A DNA stretch of 64,000 nucleotides from WTAW01 sp964406575 (GCA_964406575.1 CAYOSH010000006.1:62001-126000), one strand, 5' to 3'; shown: positions 34,824-43,757, counted from the stretch's first letter. Program-made: numbers and translations. The notes: generated from the letters alone by a model not told the origin.

Positions 34824-35291
34824 ATGAATGACACAAAAAAAATCAGCGTGGGAGATGACGCTCCCGGTTTTACTCTGAAGGATCAGCATAACAAGGAGTT
34901 GGCCCTGAGCGAACTCAAGGGAAAAAAGGTTCTTCTCTCCTTTCATCCTTTGGCTTGGACAGGCATCTGCGCCAAACAAATGAAGTCCCTGGAAGATTAT
35001 AAAGCCGTGTTCGATAAACTGAACGTTGTAGCTTTGGGTGTAAGCGTCGATACAGTCCCTTCGAAACAGGCTTGGGCCAAAGAGTTGGGCATCACAGAGA
35101 CGAGGCTTCTCTCCGACTTCTGGCCCCACGGTGAGGTGGCCAAGAAATATGGGATCTTCATTGAAGACAAGGGTTTTTCAGCAAGGGCTAATATCATTGT
35201 CGATGAGGACCAGAAGGTCGTGTTCTTCAAGGCCTACGCAATCGCTCAGCTTCCCGACATCGATGAGATCTATGATTTTTTAAAATCATAA
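34824..35291 (+). CDS. Peroxiredoxin, single-cysteine type
   Basis: The 155-residue thioredoxin-fold protein has the peroxiredoxin site FHPLAWTGICAKQ with peroxidatic Cys49. There is no second Cys, so it must be a 1-Cys enzyme using an external thiol. The motif resembles AhpE/BCP-like members. It reduces hydrogen or organic peroxides. I start at the ATG at 34824, preceded by GGGAGG, rather than seven codons upstream. It lies between korB and a nitroreductase in the same direction, a sensible companion to oxygen-sensitive iron-sulfur enzymes. Confidence 0.9.
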   Translation: MNDTKKISVGDDAPGFTLKDQHNKELALSELKGKKVLLSFHPLAWTGICAKQMKSLEDYKAVFDKLNVVALGVSVDTVPSKQAWAKELGITETRLLSDFWPHGEVAKKYGIFIEDKGFSARANIIVDEDQKVVFFKAYAIAQLPDIDEIYDFLKS

Positions 35292-35302
35292 AAGGAAGAC
35301 CG

Positions 35303-35863
35303 ATGGATGTATTCCGAGTCATTCAGAAGAGGAGGGCGTACAGGTCTTTAGAGCCTGTAGAAATCACTAAAGATTTGATAAGAGATCTCGCTGAATGCGC
35401 GCAACTCGCTCCTTCGTGTAATAACAATCAGCCCTGGCGGTTTGTCTTCGTGTATGATGCCCAAACGCTGAAAGACATGCATGCGGTTTTATCTTCGGGG
35501 AATGTGTGGGCGCAGGCGGCTTCGATGATCATCGCTGTTTTCAGCAAAAGAGAAGATGACTGCATCATCAAAGACCGTGAGTATCACCAGTTCGATTCCG
35601 GTCTTGCGACAGGATTTCTTGTGCTCAGAGCGACTGAGCTCGGCCTTGTGGCTCATCCAATTGCCGGCTTCAGCCCGAAGAAAACGAGAGAGATTCTTGG
35701 GATCCCCGATGAATACAAGGTGATCACCCTGATCATCGTGGGAAAACATGCGAAGACCATAAGTCCGGTCCTTTCGGAACAACACGTTGCCTCAGAGAAA
35801 CGCCGACCCAGGCGAAAGACACACGACGAATTTGTTTATCTGAACAGGTATTCCGAGAATTGA
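35303..35863 (+). CDS. Nitroreductase-family FMN protein
   Basis: The 186-residue protein begins FRVIQKRRAYRSLEPVEI, the FMN-phosphate-binding start of the family, and has APSCNNNQPWRFVFV and a C-terminal GFSPKKTREILGIPDEYKVI. Proteins of this family reduce nitro groups, quinones or enones, or dehalogenate, with FMN and NAD(P)H. Substrate is unknown. It starts 11 bp after the peroxiredoxin stop, likely in one operon. Confidence 0.9.
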   Translation: MDVFRVIQKRRAYRSLEPVEITKDLIRDLAECAQLAPSCNNNQPWRFVFVYDAQTLKDMHAVLSSGNVWAQAASMIIAVFSKREDDCIIKDREYHQFDSGLATGFLVLRATELGLVAHPIAGFSPKKTREILGIPDEYKVITLIIVGKHAKTISPVLSEQHVASEKRRPRRKTHDEFVYLNRYSEN

Positions 35864-35888
35864 CGCACTTTGACCGCTCAGAGAGAGA

Positions 35889-37172
35889 TTAGATAACGAC
35901 CTCTGCGGGAATCTCTCTGAGGTTGAAGTTTGAAGCCATGCTCCTGCAGTATGCTCCAGCGCACAGCAGAGCGAGAAAGTCTCCCCTTTGGGGAACTGGC
36001 ATCCAGATCTCTTTTCGAAACACATCTCCTGTTTCACACAGATTGCCTGGGACTGTCATTTTTTCCAACCTTTCGGCGCTGACACATCCGCAGTTGACGA
36101 TGTGGTGCTGGGCCTGAGTGTAGATGGCCGGCCGGGGCACTGTGTTGAATGTTCCTCCGTTCACGCAGGCAAAAAGGTTTCCGTAGCTTCGTTTGACGTA
36201 CTCCACTCTAAGGAGTAACACTCCGGCATCTCCCACAAGAAATTTTCCTGGTTCGACCGCAATAGTCTTAGGTATGAGTCCGGACCGGTCTAATTTTTCT
36301 CCGATGTATTCGGCATATTCGGTGATCGGGAAGGGCTCTTGATCCTCTGAGTACTGCGGCCCGAATCCCCCTCCGAAATCGAGAATTTCGAGGACAAAAC
36401 CGTGATGTCTCAGCTCAAGCGCTTTCTGGACCATTTTATCGACAGCTGATCTAACGGCATCAAAATCATCCTTTATCCATCCTGAGCCCAGGTGCTGATG
36501 CAGCCCAAGGGGTGTGAACCCAAACTCTGCGGCTTTCTTGAATGTTTGGATGGTCTGGCTCTCTTCGACTCCGAACTTTATGGGGGTGCCATCGAGTGCC
36601 TTTTCACCGGCCGTGACCGTTTTCGGGCAGAAGCCTCTTCCGGTCCCTGGATTCCACCTGATGAGCACTTCTATTTTTTTGTGTTTGTGGTGTCTCTCCT
36701 TAATCTCGCCCATGATTTCAAGCTGCTCTATGGCATCGATATTCACAACGACTCCATCCAAATCGAAAAGTATCTGGAGATCAGAAGCACTCACGCTCGT
36801 TCCCGTAAAAAGTATCCTTTCACCGGGGAAGCCAATTTTACGTGCTCGGAGCACCTCACCAGGGGAGACGGCATCGATCCAGACGTCTTCATCCTTGAGC
36901 GTTGTCAACAAATCAGGATGGAAATTTGCTTTCATAGCATAATAAATTCTGGTCTCTGTAGGGACGGCCTTTTTGAAGATATTTTGCAAACGATGAAGAT
37001 TGGCCAGCATTTGCTTTTTACTGTAAAGAAACAGGGGAGTCCCGAAGCTTTCAGCGATTTCTTTCGCTTCTCTCTGGCCGATGAAGAGCCTGTTGTCCTT
37101 GACCTCCAAAAACTCATTCTCCCACCACATCCTTCGCATCTCCTTATTTGGGCTTAGGGTCTTAATTGTCAT
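35889..37172 (-). CDS. lysA: Diaminopimelate decarboxylase
   Basis: The 427-residue fold-III PLP decarboxylase has the PLP lysine in IYYAMKAN (near residue 81), the glycine-rich phosphate loop LDFGGGFGP, EPGKFLV and the second-subunit motif NLCETGDVF. It decarboxylates meso-diaminopimelate to lysine. The length is normal. Related carboxynorspermidine or arginine decarboxylases are less likely, though CETGD replaces the commoner CESGD. It lies 32 bp downstream of the DUF72 gene on the same strand. Confidence 0.9.
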   Translation of the reverse strand: MTIKTLSPNKEMRRMWWENEFLEVKDNRLFIGQREAKEIAESFGTPLFLYSKKQMLANLHRLQNIFKKAVPTETRIYYAMKANFHPDLLTTLKDEDVWIDAVSPGEVLRARKIGFPGERILFTGTSVSASDLQILFDLDGVVVNIDAIEQLEIMGEIKERHHKHKKIEVLIRWNPGTGRGFCPKTVTAGEKALDGTPIKFGVEESQTIQTFKKAAEFGFTPLGLHQHLGSGWIKDDFDAVRSAVDKMVQKALELRHHGFVLEILDFGGGFGPQYSEDQEPFPITEYAEYIGEKLDRSGLIPKTIAVEPGKFLVGDAGVLLLRVEYVKRSYGNLFACVNGGTFNTVPRPAIYTQAQHHIVNCGCVSAERLEKMTVPGNLCETGDVFRKEIWMPVPQRGDFLALLCAGAYCRSMASNFNLREIPAEVVI

Positions 37173-37204
37173 ATGAAATACGATTTTTCTGTCTCAGATG
37201 GACC

Positions 37205-38101
37205 TCATTCATCCGAAAAAAGGTCCAGCTGACCTTTCTTTATCTCGTCAATGAGCTGCTTGAGCACTGGGAATTCTTTGAGGAGGGTGTCAGGGATTTC
37301 CAACTTTTCACCTGTGAGCATGTTCCTGATCTGAAGGGCGTTGGCCATTGCCTGGCCACGATAGTGGTTGTTTGTGATCACGAAGACTTTCTCGCTCTTC
37401 TTGCCCAAATTTTTTATTCGCTCCACCCAGTCTTCCAGTTCACCTTTGGAATAAAGATAATTGTACCTTGCATCTCGACCAGCACCCTCTCTGAACCAAT
37501 CCTTATAATTGCGGCCATGGAGCCTCACATAGGAAAACTCAGGAACCGTGACGATTGAGCTGGGCTCGATCGAGTTGTTGATGAGTGGCTGGTCGATGTT
37601 GACAAAACAGACTTTGTGTTCTGTGAGAACTGCGAAAAATCGTTCGTCCACCCACGAGCCATGCCTGACTTCGAGAGCTAATGGGTATTTAGAAAACGAT
37701 TGGAAGAGGCTAGTGAGGTAATTCATGTTGGAAACGGTATTGGCGAAAGACCATGGGAATTGAAGAAGTATTGCCGCCAATCGTCCACTCGAAACAAGAG
37801 GTTCGATCCCCAGCTTGAACTCATCCACATCCTTTTGGGAAAAATCTTTTCGGTTGTGTGTAAAGACTTGGTGGAGTTTGACTGCAAAAAGAAAGCCGGG
37901 AAATCCTTCGACTTTCTTGACCCAGGACAGAGAGATACGCATGACGGGGGGCCTGTAGAATGTGCTGTTGATTTCCACGATGTTGATGTATTGTCCAAGA
38001 AAATACAGGGCGTGAAAACCCGCGCCTTTTTTCGCAGGATAGACGACACCCTCCCAATCTTTGTAGCTCCAGCCTGCAGTTCCGATGTAATATCTTGACA
38101 T
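37205..38101 (-). CDS. DUF72 family protein
   Basis: The 298-residue protein begins YYIGTAGWSYKDWEGVVYP, the DUF72 signature, and has the TIM-barrel-like segments FYRPPVMR, FAVKLHQVFTH, LALEVRHGSW and YVRLHGRNYKDW. Members are widespread but of unproven function; links to nucleic-acid repair have been suggested. It is probably transcribed with lysA. Confidence 0.92.
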   Translation of the reverse strand: MSRYYIGTAGWSYKDWEGVVYPAKKGAGFHALYFLGQYINIVEINSTFYRPPVMRISLSWVKKVEGFPGFLFAVKLHQVFTHNRKDFSQKDVDEFKLGIEPLVSSGRLAAILLQFPWSFANTVSNMNYLTSLFQSFSKYPLALEVRHGSWVDERFFAVLTEHKVCFVNIDQPLINNSIEPSSIVTVPEFSYVRLHGRNYKDWFREGAGRDARYNYLYSKGELEDWVERIKNLGKKSEKVFVITNNHYRGQAMANALQIRNMLTGEKLEIPDTLLKEFPVLKQLIDEIKKGQLDLFSDE

Positions 38102-38161
38102 GCCAACATCATTTTAAAAGAATCACAGAGAATTGCCAACCCTGAACTACTGTCCGCCGCT

Positions 38162-38350
38162 CTGCGCACAGGAAGCATCCTTATTTCCACGATGCTCTCA
38201 AGTCAAATGATAATAGCAGGAGCTCGCCACAGTCCATATTCGTCGAAGACCCCCCCCCACCCGCCACCATCCGACTCATAAGGACAGTGACTCGCTCTTT
38301 TTTACGTCCAATGCCCTTATCATGGAAATAAGGTTGCTTACCTGCGCACA
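38162..38350. mobile_element. MITE with terminal inverted repeats and 9-bp target duplication, copy A3
   Basis: The element spans 38171-38341 (171 bp). It is flanked by direct repeats CTGCGCACA (38162-38170 and 38342-38350). Its ends are inverted repeats: left AAGCATCCTTATTTCCACGAT, right (reverse strand) AAGCAACCTTATTTCCATGAT, differing at a few positions. The middle has GTCCATATTCGTCGAAGAC followed by a C-rich run. It is close to the element at 61509-61675 in opposite orientation. It encodes nothing. Confidence 0.85.
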
Positions 38351-38357
38351 TTGCCAC

Positions 38358-38387
38358 TTGAATTTTTATGACTATCGTGTTTAAGAT
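38358..38387 (+). promoter_or_regulatory. Promoter of the substrate-binding lipoprotein gene
   Basis: -35 TTGAAT (38358-38363), 18-bp spacer, -10 TAAGAT (38382-38387). The -35 box begins only 8 bp after the MITE target duplication. The ATG is 18 bp after the -10 box and no ribosome binding site is visible. Confidence 0.5.
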
Positions 38388-38405
38388 ATAGCAAAGATAC
38401 AGCCA

Positions 38406-39398
38406 ATGAAAAAGACGTTTGTGCTTCTCCTTGCTCTCTCACTCTTACTCTTAAGCTGTCAAAAAGAGATTCCGACTGTTTACACGATCGGTATTTTTCA
38501 AGTCAATGATGCACAGACCTTGAATATGACCCGCGAAGCTTTTATCCAAGCACTCAGCGATAACGGCTTTCGGGATGGGGACAATATTAAGCTTATCGTG
38601 AAGAATGCCATGGGTGATATACCCGAAGTCCAGAGAATTGCTCAAGAATTTGTCACAGAAAGAGTTGACATGATCGTTGCCTTATCCACCCCCTGCTTCC
38701 AGGCGGCAATGCACGCCACACGCGAAATTCCCATCGTATTTTCTTCAGTGGCGAATCCTTATCTCGCTGGCGCTCGCACCTCTGTTGATGATCGTGTGCC
38801 CAATGTGGCCGGTGTTTCCTCAAGAGGTCCGATCAAAGAAAGCTTGACATTTATCAGAGAAGTCATGCCTGAGGCCGTCCGGATCGGCACCCTCTGGACT
38901 CCGTCAGAGCTCAACTCTGAATACTACCTTGAGCTCGCCAGAGAAAGTGCCGCTATTTTGGGTTTTGAGATTATCGCTGTTCCTGTCACAAACGCAAGTG
39001 AGGTGCTGTTGTCCACTCAGGTCCTGATCAATAAAAATATAGACGCCATCTACCAGATATCCGACAACACCATAAATGCGGCTTTTGAAGCTGTTGGAGA
39101 AGTGGCGTCCGAGAATGGAATCCCCCTTTTTGGCGGACAGCCCTATTCTACGCGCCTTGGTGCGTGTGCGGCGTTGGGATGGGATTTTTCTGATATGGGA
39201 TACAAAGCTGGAAAGATCGCCATTCGTGTCATAAATGGGGAGGCTCCTGCTCAGATTCCCTTCCTTTACATGAGCGAAGTCAAACTCAACCTCAACCTTA
39301 AGGCTGCCCAAAAGCAGGGCATACAATTTTCCGAAGAGATTTTAGAAAGAGCTGATGAAATCATTCCTCTAGAAGAGGGATCTCCGGAACGTCCTTAG
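38406..39398 (+). CDS. ABC transporter substrate-binding lipoprotein (TrpX-like, PF04392 type)
   Basis: The 330-residue protein has a lipoprotein signal with lipobox LLLSC (Cys18). The mature part has two periplasmic-binding lobes with YTIGIFQVNDAQTLNMTREA and HATREIPIVFSSVANPYLAG, typical of the PF04392 family related to TrpX. The usual permease and ATPase partners are absent: the next gene is a PTS EIIA-like protein. It may serve a distant transporter or act as a sensor. The ligand is unknown; tryptophan, tyrosine or other aromatics are possible by family. Confidence 0.88.
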   Translation: MKKTFVLLLALSLLLLSCQKEIPTVYTIGIFQVNDAQTLNMTREAFIQALSDNGFRDGDNIKLIVKNAMGDIPEVQRIAQEFVTERVDMIVALSTPCFQAAMHATREIPIVFSSVANPYLAGARTSVDDRVPNVAGVSSRGPIKESLTFIREVMPEAVRIGTLWTPSELNSEYYLELARESAAILGFEIIAVPVTNASEVLLSTQVLINKNIDAIYQISDNTINAAFEAVGEVASENGIPLFGGQPYSTRLGACAALGWDFSDMGYKAGKIAIRVINGEAPAQIPFLYMSEVKLNLNLKAAQKQGIQFSEEILERADEIIPLEEGSPERP

Positions 39399-39527
39399 TT
39401 TTATGAATAGATTCCTGAATGTTGCCATCCTCCGGTGTCTTCTCGCAAGGAAAGTATCAAGGCTGTAGCATAAGGGATTCTTGATGAGGCGTATGATGCT
39501 CTCAATTTTGATAGAAAGAAGGGCACT

Positions 39528-39992
39528 ATGAATATATGCGGATATCTGGACGAAAGCCATATTTTTCTCGATATTGAGCCGGGCGAAAAAAAAGGCGTTC
39601 TTAAAACGTTCATTTCAAGAATGAAGGAAGCAAGTCTCATTGGGGATGAAAAAAAAATCTTGGGGAAACTGTTGGAGAGAGAAACTTTGTGCAGCACAGG
39701 ACTGGAAAAAGGCATAGCCGTCCCCCATACACTGACAGATCAGGTAGAAGAGCCCCTCCTTGCTCTCGCTCTGGTTAAAAAAGGGATGCAGTATGGATCT
39801 GTCGACCAGATGCCCACTTATGTGCTTCTCTTGATCTTAGGCAATACAAAAAATCCAGGCATTCAGCTCAAGATCCTTGCCCACATATGCCGATTGGTTA
39901 AAGAAACGGATGTGGTCGAAAGAATCAGAAAAGCCAAGACCCCCAGTGATATCTGTCGGATCCTTAAAGAGGAAGAAGGAAAGATCGGATGA
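39528..39992 (+). CDS. PTS EIIA-like (fructose/nitrogen-type) regulatory protein
   Basis: The 154-residue protein has the EIIA type-2 fold with the phospho-acceptor His67 in KGIAVPHTLTD. There is no EIIB or EIIC nearby, so it is more like EIIA-Ntr, a regulator, than a sugar carrier. AGAAGGG precedes the ATG. Its stop overlaps the start of the PII-like gene by four bases, and two cation/proton antiporters follow, so it heads a four-gene operon. EIIA-Ntr controls potassium transport in Proteobacteria; the same kind of control over these antiporters is inferred. Confidence 0.88.
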   Translation: MNICGYLDESHIFLDIEPGEKKGVLKTFISRMKEASLIGDEKKILGKLLERETLCSTGLEKGIAVPHTLTDQVEEPLLALALVKKGMQYGSVDQMPTYVLLLILGNTKNPGIQLKILAHICRLVKETDVVERIRKAKTPSDICRILKEEEGKIG

Positions 39993-40324
39993 AGCTCCTC
40001 ATTTTGATTCTGAATAAAGTGGAAAAACTGGAAGAAGTCCTTGAGGGATTTATCGAGATTGGCGTCTCTGGTGCCACAGTGATCGACAGCATTGGAATGG
40101 GACACATTATCAGCGAAGAAGTCCCCATCTTTGCGGGTTTGCGTTTTATGTTTATGGGTGCCAAACCGCACAATAAGACGATCTTATCGGTGATAAAAGA
40201 GGAGAAGGAAGAGCCTGTGGTCCGGCTTCTCGAAAAGATCTTGGGTGATCTGAATAAGCCGGGTACGGGTATTCTGTTTATGATCCCCATAGACCGTGTC
40301 GTGGGCTTGAAGCCAGAAATCTGA
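39989..40324 (+). CDS. PII-like signalling protein
   Basis: The 111-residue protein begins MKLLILILNKVEKLEEVLEG and has GVSGATVIDSIGMGH, the ferredoxin-like beta-alpha-beta pattern of PII superfamily proteins, with a C-terminal GTGILFMIPIDRVVGL strand. It lacks the uridylylated Tyr loop of GlnB. PII-like proteins often bind nucleotides and control a neighbouring membrane protein, which here would be one of the two antiporters. Coupled by ATGA to the EIIA-like gene. Confidence 0.75.
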   Translation: MKLLILILNKVEKLEEVLEGFIEIGVSGATVIDSIGMGHIISEEVPIFAGLRFMFMGAKPHNKTILSVIKEEKEEPVVRLLEKILGDLNKPGTGILFMIPIDRVVGLKPEI

Positions 40325-40328
40325 ATTT

Positions 40329-41540
40329 ATGAAAGCCATATATGCCTTTGGCCTCCTCATCCTGTTGGCTTTCCTTGGCTCTCGGCTCATAGTCCGTCGA
40401 AAGACGCTGTCTCCGCTCCATTTCATTTTCCTCTCCGGCCTCCTTTATATCTTCCTGGGTCTCTATTTAGGAAAACATGGGCTTAATATATTGAGCCCTC
40501 AAGTGTTGGATGCTCTGACTCCTTTGATCAGCCTTGGCTTGGGTTGGATTGGATTTTTGTTCGGGTTTCAATTCGAAGCCAAATATTTGCGCCGGTTTTC
40601 CAAAAAATCTTTTGCGCTATCGCTCCTCCAATCCACGTTCGTGTTTTTTTTAGTCTTTGCCGTTCTTTTTATTGTCGTTCGGAAGCTGTATCCCGGTCAG
40701 CCTCATCATCTCCTCTATGGCATGGCCTTATCCTTTGGCCTGCTCGCGACTGTGAATTCACCGACTCTTTTAAACGCGGCTTCATTTGCCTTGCCCAGCA
40801 GAGGGGAGTATAGCTATTTGGCTCGGTTCTTGACCAGCGTGAGCGGATTCTGGGGAATTATGGGGCTGGCTGTCCTATTCTCTTTTTGGCATTTCCCTTT
40901 TTTTGATTCACAGATAATATTAGTGGGATCTGTTCTCCTTTTGGTCTCCACAGTAGTGCCCATCATGCTCGGATATCTCTTTTATCTATCGACCAAAAAA
41001 AAGACTCCTGAGCAAGATGTCCTTGTCTATCTTTTGGGATTTGTATTCTTTGTATCCGGTGCCGCATTTTACTTCAACATGTCTCCGCTCTATGTGTCTA
41101 TGGTTATGGGAATCACGTTTTCAAACCTCACTCGGATTCATGAGAAACTCTATCCACTTCTCCTTGCTGCGGAAAAGCCGCTTTATATTGTTTTCCTTAT
41201 TCTCATCGGAGCCCTGTGGGAATTTAAATTCGACTTGACCATTGCTCTTTTGATTCTTGCTTTCCTAGGTTCTAGAGCTCTTGGTTACGTATCGCCCCTG
41301 ACTTCTTTTCGGTTTTTACTCAGATTTCCCTTCCCGCTCCCGCTTCTTTTTGGATTCTCTTTTCTCTCGTTCGGAGGGATCGGTGTGGCCTTTGCTGTGA
41401 GTTTAAAATTAACCTACCAAACAGATCTGATGGAGATATTTTTATCCATTGCCTTGATATCCATCATTGTCAGTGATTTTTTTAGTCCTTGGCTCTTAAA
41501 GGTCTCTCTTGTGAAACTGGAGTCCGAGGAGCGATCATGA
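40329..41540 (+). CDS. Cation:proton antiporter, CPA2-like (first of pair)
   Basis: The 403-residue protein has about 11-12 membrane segments and begins with a short hydrophobic helix then HFIFLSGLLYIFLGLYLGKH. It resembles Na+/H+ or K+/H+ antiporters of the CPA group, though conserved acids in the core are hard to place; the segment ATVNSPTLLNAAS corresponds to the discontinuous helix. It starts 4 bp after the PII-like stop and overlaps the next antiporter as ATGA. The tight pairing suggests that both subunits function together or in parallel. Confidence 0.82.
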   Translation: MKAIYAFGLLILLAFLGSRLIVRRKTLSPLHFIFLSGLLYIFLGLYLGKHGLNILSPQVLDALTPLISLGLGWIGFLFGFQFEAKYLRRFSKKSFALSLLQSTFVFFLVFAVLFIVVRKLYPGQPHHLLYGMALSFGLLATVNSPTLLNAASFALPSRGEYSYLARFLTSVSGFWGIMGLAVLFSFWHFPFFDSQIILVGSVLLLVSTVVPIMLGYLFYLSTKKKTPEQDVLVYLLGFVFFVSGAAFYFNMSPLYVSMVMGITFSNLTRIHEKLYPLLLAAEKPLYIVFLILIGALWEFKFDLTIALLILAFLGSRALGYVSPLTSFRFLLRFPFPLPLLFGFSFLSFGGIGVAFAVSLKLTYQTDLMEIFLSIALISIIVSDFFSPWLLKVSLVKLESEERS

Positions 41541-42829
41541 TTACCCTGGTTGTGATCTTTCTTTTGATGCTCCTCTTGAAGACGTCCGCTTTTTTCCCCT
41601 TCGCCAATCCCGAGAAAGGCACCTCTTTTGCCCTCGGATTTATCCTTATTTTTGCGTTTCTTTTTGGAAAACGGATAAACCGGATCAAACTTCCTCAGAT
41701 TACCGGCTTTATCCTCGCCGGTATTCTGTGTGGACCCTTTATTCTCAAATTTTTAAGTGCGGACCAGGTGAGTGATCTGCAGCTCTTCGACGGTCTGGCA
41801 TTGAGCTTGATCGCATTAACGGCAGGCGGAGAGATGGCGTTTGGCCGCTTGAAAGCACAGATTAGATCGATATCGGCACTCGTCATATTTCAAACACTCA
41901 TTATCATTCCGGGATTTCTAGTCTTCGGATTTCTCGGGCGCAAATTTTTTCCTTTCTTTTCGGATCTAACCATTGTTCAGACTGCTGCGGTCTCCTTACT
42001 GCTGGGGACTCTGGCAACCGCTACATCTCCGGCCACGACCATCGCCATCATCACCGAAACGAAATCGAAAGGGAAATACACAGATCTTGTACTCAGCGTA
42101 GCCGTGGTCAAAGATTTTATCGTGATCGTCCTTTTTGCTCTCTTTATATCACTATCAAAACCTGTTTTTTCCCCTGATCAGGGTTTTGATGCCAGGTTTT
42201 TCTTTCAAATTTTGAGAGAAGTTGGAGGGTCGGTCCTCCTGGGGATTGTGGTTGGAGGCGGTATCATACTCTATCTCAGGTACATCCGGAGAGAGATGAC
42301 TGTTTTTGTTCTTAGCGTCGCTTTTTTCACTTATCAAATCTCTCACAGTTACGGCTATCATCCATTACTCATATGTCTTGTGGCAGGATTTATTGTGGAA
42401 AATTTCTCTCCTCACGGAGATAGATTTATCCAAGCTATTGGTAAGACGTCTCTTCCCGTTTATGTTGTGTTTTTCGCCATATCAGGGGCATCGCTCGATC
42501 TTGATGCCTTGAGGAGCAGCTGGGTCCTGGCGCTCATCTGTGTATTTTGGAGAACAGTTCTGAAATTTTTTGGAACTTACGCGGGAGCTTCCCTCGCCAA
42601 AGAGGAGCGGGGAGTGAGACTATACAGTTGGGCTGGATTCATTTCTCAAGCCGGGGTATCCCTGGGGCTCGCGATTCTTGTAGAAAAAACCTTTCCAGAA
42701 TGGCAGGGGGTGTTTTTATCCCTCGTGCTTGCCATTATCGCTATCAATCAGATCATAGGGCCGGTTTTGCTTCAGAAGCTCCTCATCAGAGTCCAGGAAG
42801 TGGGGAAAAAACAGCTCAGTCTTTACTAG
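41537..42829 (+). CDS. Cation:proton antiporter, CPA2-like (second of pair)
   Basis: The 430-residue membrane protein has about 12 helices. KLPQITGFILAGILCGPFIL and LLLGTLATATSPATTIAIIT are typical CPA2 (KefB/NapA-like) helices, and the crossing-helix region VVKDFIVIVLFAL carries the Asp expected for ion exchange. There is no TrkA-N domain, so regulation may come from the EIIA and PII-like partners. I start at the ATG at 41537, which overlaps the preceding stop as ATGA; a longer in-frame start at 41489 is inside the previous gene. Its end overlaps the convergent thiD by four bases. Confidence 0.88.
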   Translation: MITLVVIFLLMLLLKTSAFFPFANPEKGTSFALGFILIFAFLFGKRINRIKLPQITGFILAGILCGPFILKFLSADQVSDLQLFDGLALSLIALTAGGEMAFGRLKAQIRSISALVIFQTLIIIPGFLVFGFLGRKFFPFFSDLTIVQTAAVSLLLGTLATATSPATTIAIITETKSKGKYTDLVLSVAVVKDFIVIVLFALFISLSKPVFSPDQGFDARFFFQILREVGGSVLLGIVVGGGIILYLRYIRREMTVFVLSVAFFTYQISHSYGYHPLLICLVAGFIVENFSPHGDRFIQAIGKTSLPVYVVFFAISGASLDLDALRSSWVLALICVFWRTVLKFFGTYAGASLAKEERGVRLYSWAGFISQAGVSLGLAILVEKTFPEWQGVFLSLVLAIIAINQIIGPVLLQKLLIRVQEVGKKQLSLY

Positions 42830-43602
42830 CTGAATTGGAAAATGTGTTGTCCGTGGCCAACGGGGATGGCATTCTTTATGGCCTGACTCGTGAGCTGGAT
42901 TCCTAAGGCGCAGGCGTATTTGATGGAATGTCCCTGCACGAGGTAACCCAGAATGCTGGAAGAGAGTAAGCAGCCTGTTCCATGGACGCTTTTTTGGATT
43001 TTTTCTTTCTTGTACAGAAAGTGACGTTTCCCATCGAATAGAACATCAACAGGGGACTCTTTGAGATGACCTCCTTTGACCAGGCAGGGAGTTTTGCATA
43101 TGTGGAAGATCCTTTCGGCTGCTTTTTTCATGTCGCCGATGTTATGGATATCCATGCCTGAAAGCACGGTCGCTTCATAGATGTTCGGTGTAAGGAGAGA
43201 GGCCTTTGAACCGACCATTTCTGTGTATACGGAAATATCTTCCTTTTCGAGGATGGAGAAACCTGAACTGGATTTTATTATGGGATCCACAACGATGGGT
43301 ATTTCGGGATATTCAGAAAGAATCTGAGCGACTTCAGGGATATTGTGACGGCATCCCAGCATTCCCACTTTGATTCCGGAAATTGTGATATCATCACAAA
43401 GAGCCTGATACTGTTCGAGGAGAAAATCAGGGGGAGGACAAAATTTATTTCTGACCTCATTTGTATTCTGTGCTGTCAGGGCTGTGACGATGCCGGTGCC
43501 GTGAAAGCCTAAGTCCATGAACGTTTGAATGTCGAGAAAAATGCCTGCTCCAGCTGTGGGGTCATACCCGGCGATGGATAACAGCACTTTTTTCTTTTTC
43601 AT
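42826..43602 (-). CDS. thiD: Hydroxymethylpyrimidine/phosphomethylpyrimidine kinase
   Basis: The 258-residue ribokinase-fold protein has LSIAGYDPTAGAGIFLDIQT at the start, IVVDPIIKSSSGFSIL in the middle and the catalytic loop VHGTGCLLSSSI near the end, with the anion-hole GTGC motif of ThiD. It phosphorylates HMP and HMP-phosphate for thiamine synthesis. The Asp replacing the usual Ser/Asn in AGYDPTAGAG is seen in a subset of family members. I start at the ATG at 43602; an in-frame TTG at 43620 is less likely. No other thiamine gene is in the window. Confidence 0.88.
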   Translation of the reverse strand: MKKKKVLLSIAGYDPTAGAGIFLDIQTFMDLGFHGTGIVTALTAQNTNEVRNKFCPPPDFLLEQYQALCDDITISGIKVGMLGCRHNIPEVAQILSEYPEIPIVVDPIIKSSSGFSILEKEDISVYTEMVGSKASLLTPNIYEATVLSGMDIHNIGDMKKAAERIFHICKTPCLVKGGHLKESPVDVLFDGKRHFLYKKEKIQKSVHGTGCLLSSSILGYLVQGHSIKYACALGIQLTSQAIKNAIPVGHGQHIFQFS

Positions 43603-43757
43603 TGACGTCTCGAGTGTCAAAACAAATCTCTTTACAATCGCCTAAAGTACTATTCTAAGCACTCATTCAGATTTGCGCAATGCTTTCTGTCGGTCGACCC
43701 AAAAACCATTTGCACTAACGGGATGCGACACAGGCGAATCAAAGGTCGTTCCGTGAT

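Larger units (their letters stand above)
38102..38405. other. Intergenic region with an intact MITE and SBP promoter
   Basis: This 304-bp gap contains the MITE 38162-38350 and the promoter of the substrate-binding lipoprotein. The remaining bases show nothing further. Confidence 0.7.

Noticed and set aside
36492..37157. 221-codon open frame on the plus strand
   Set aside because: Antisense to lysA, which has all its catalytic motifs.
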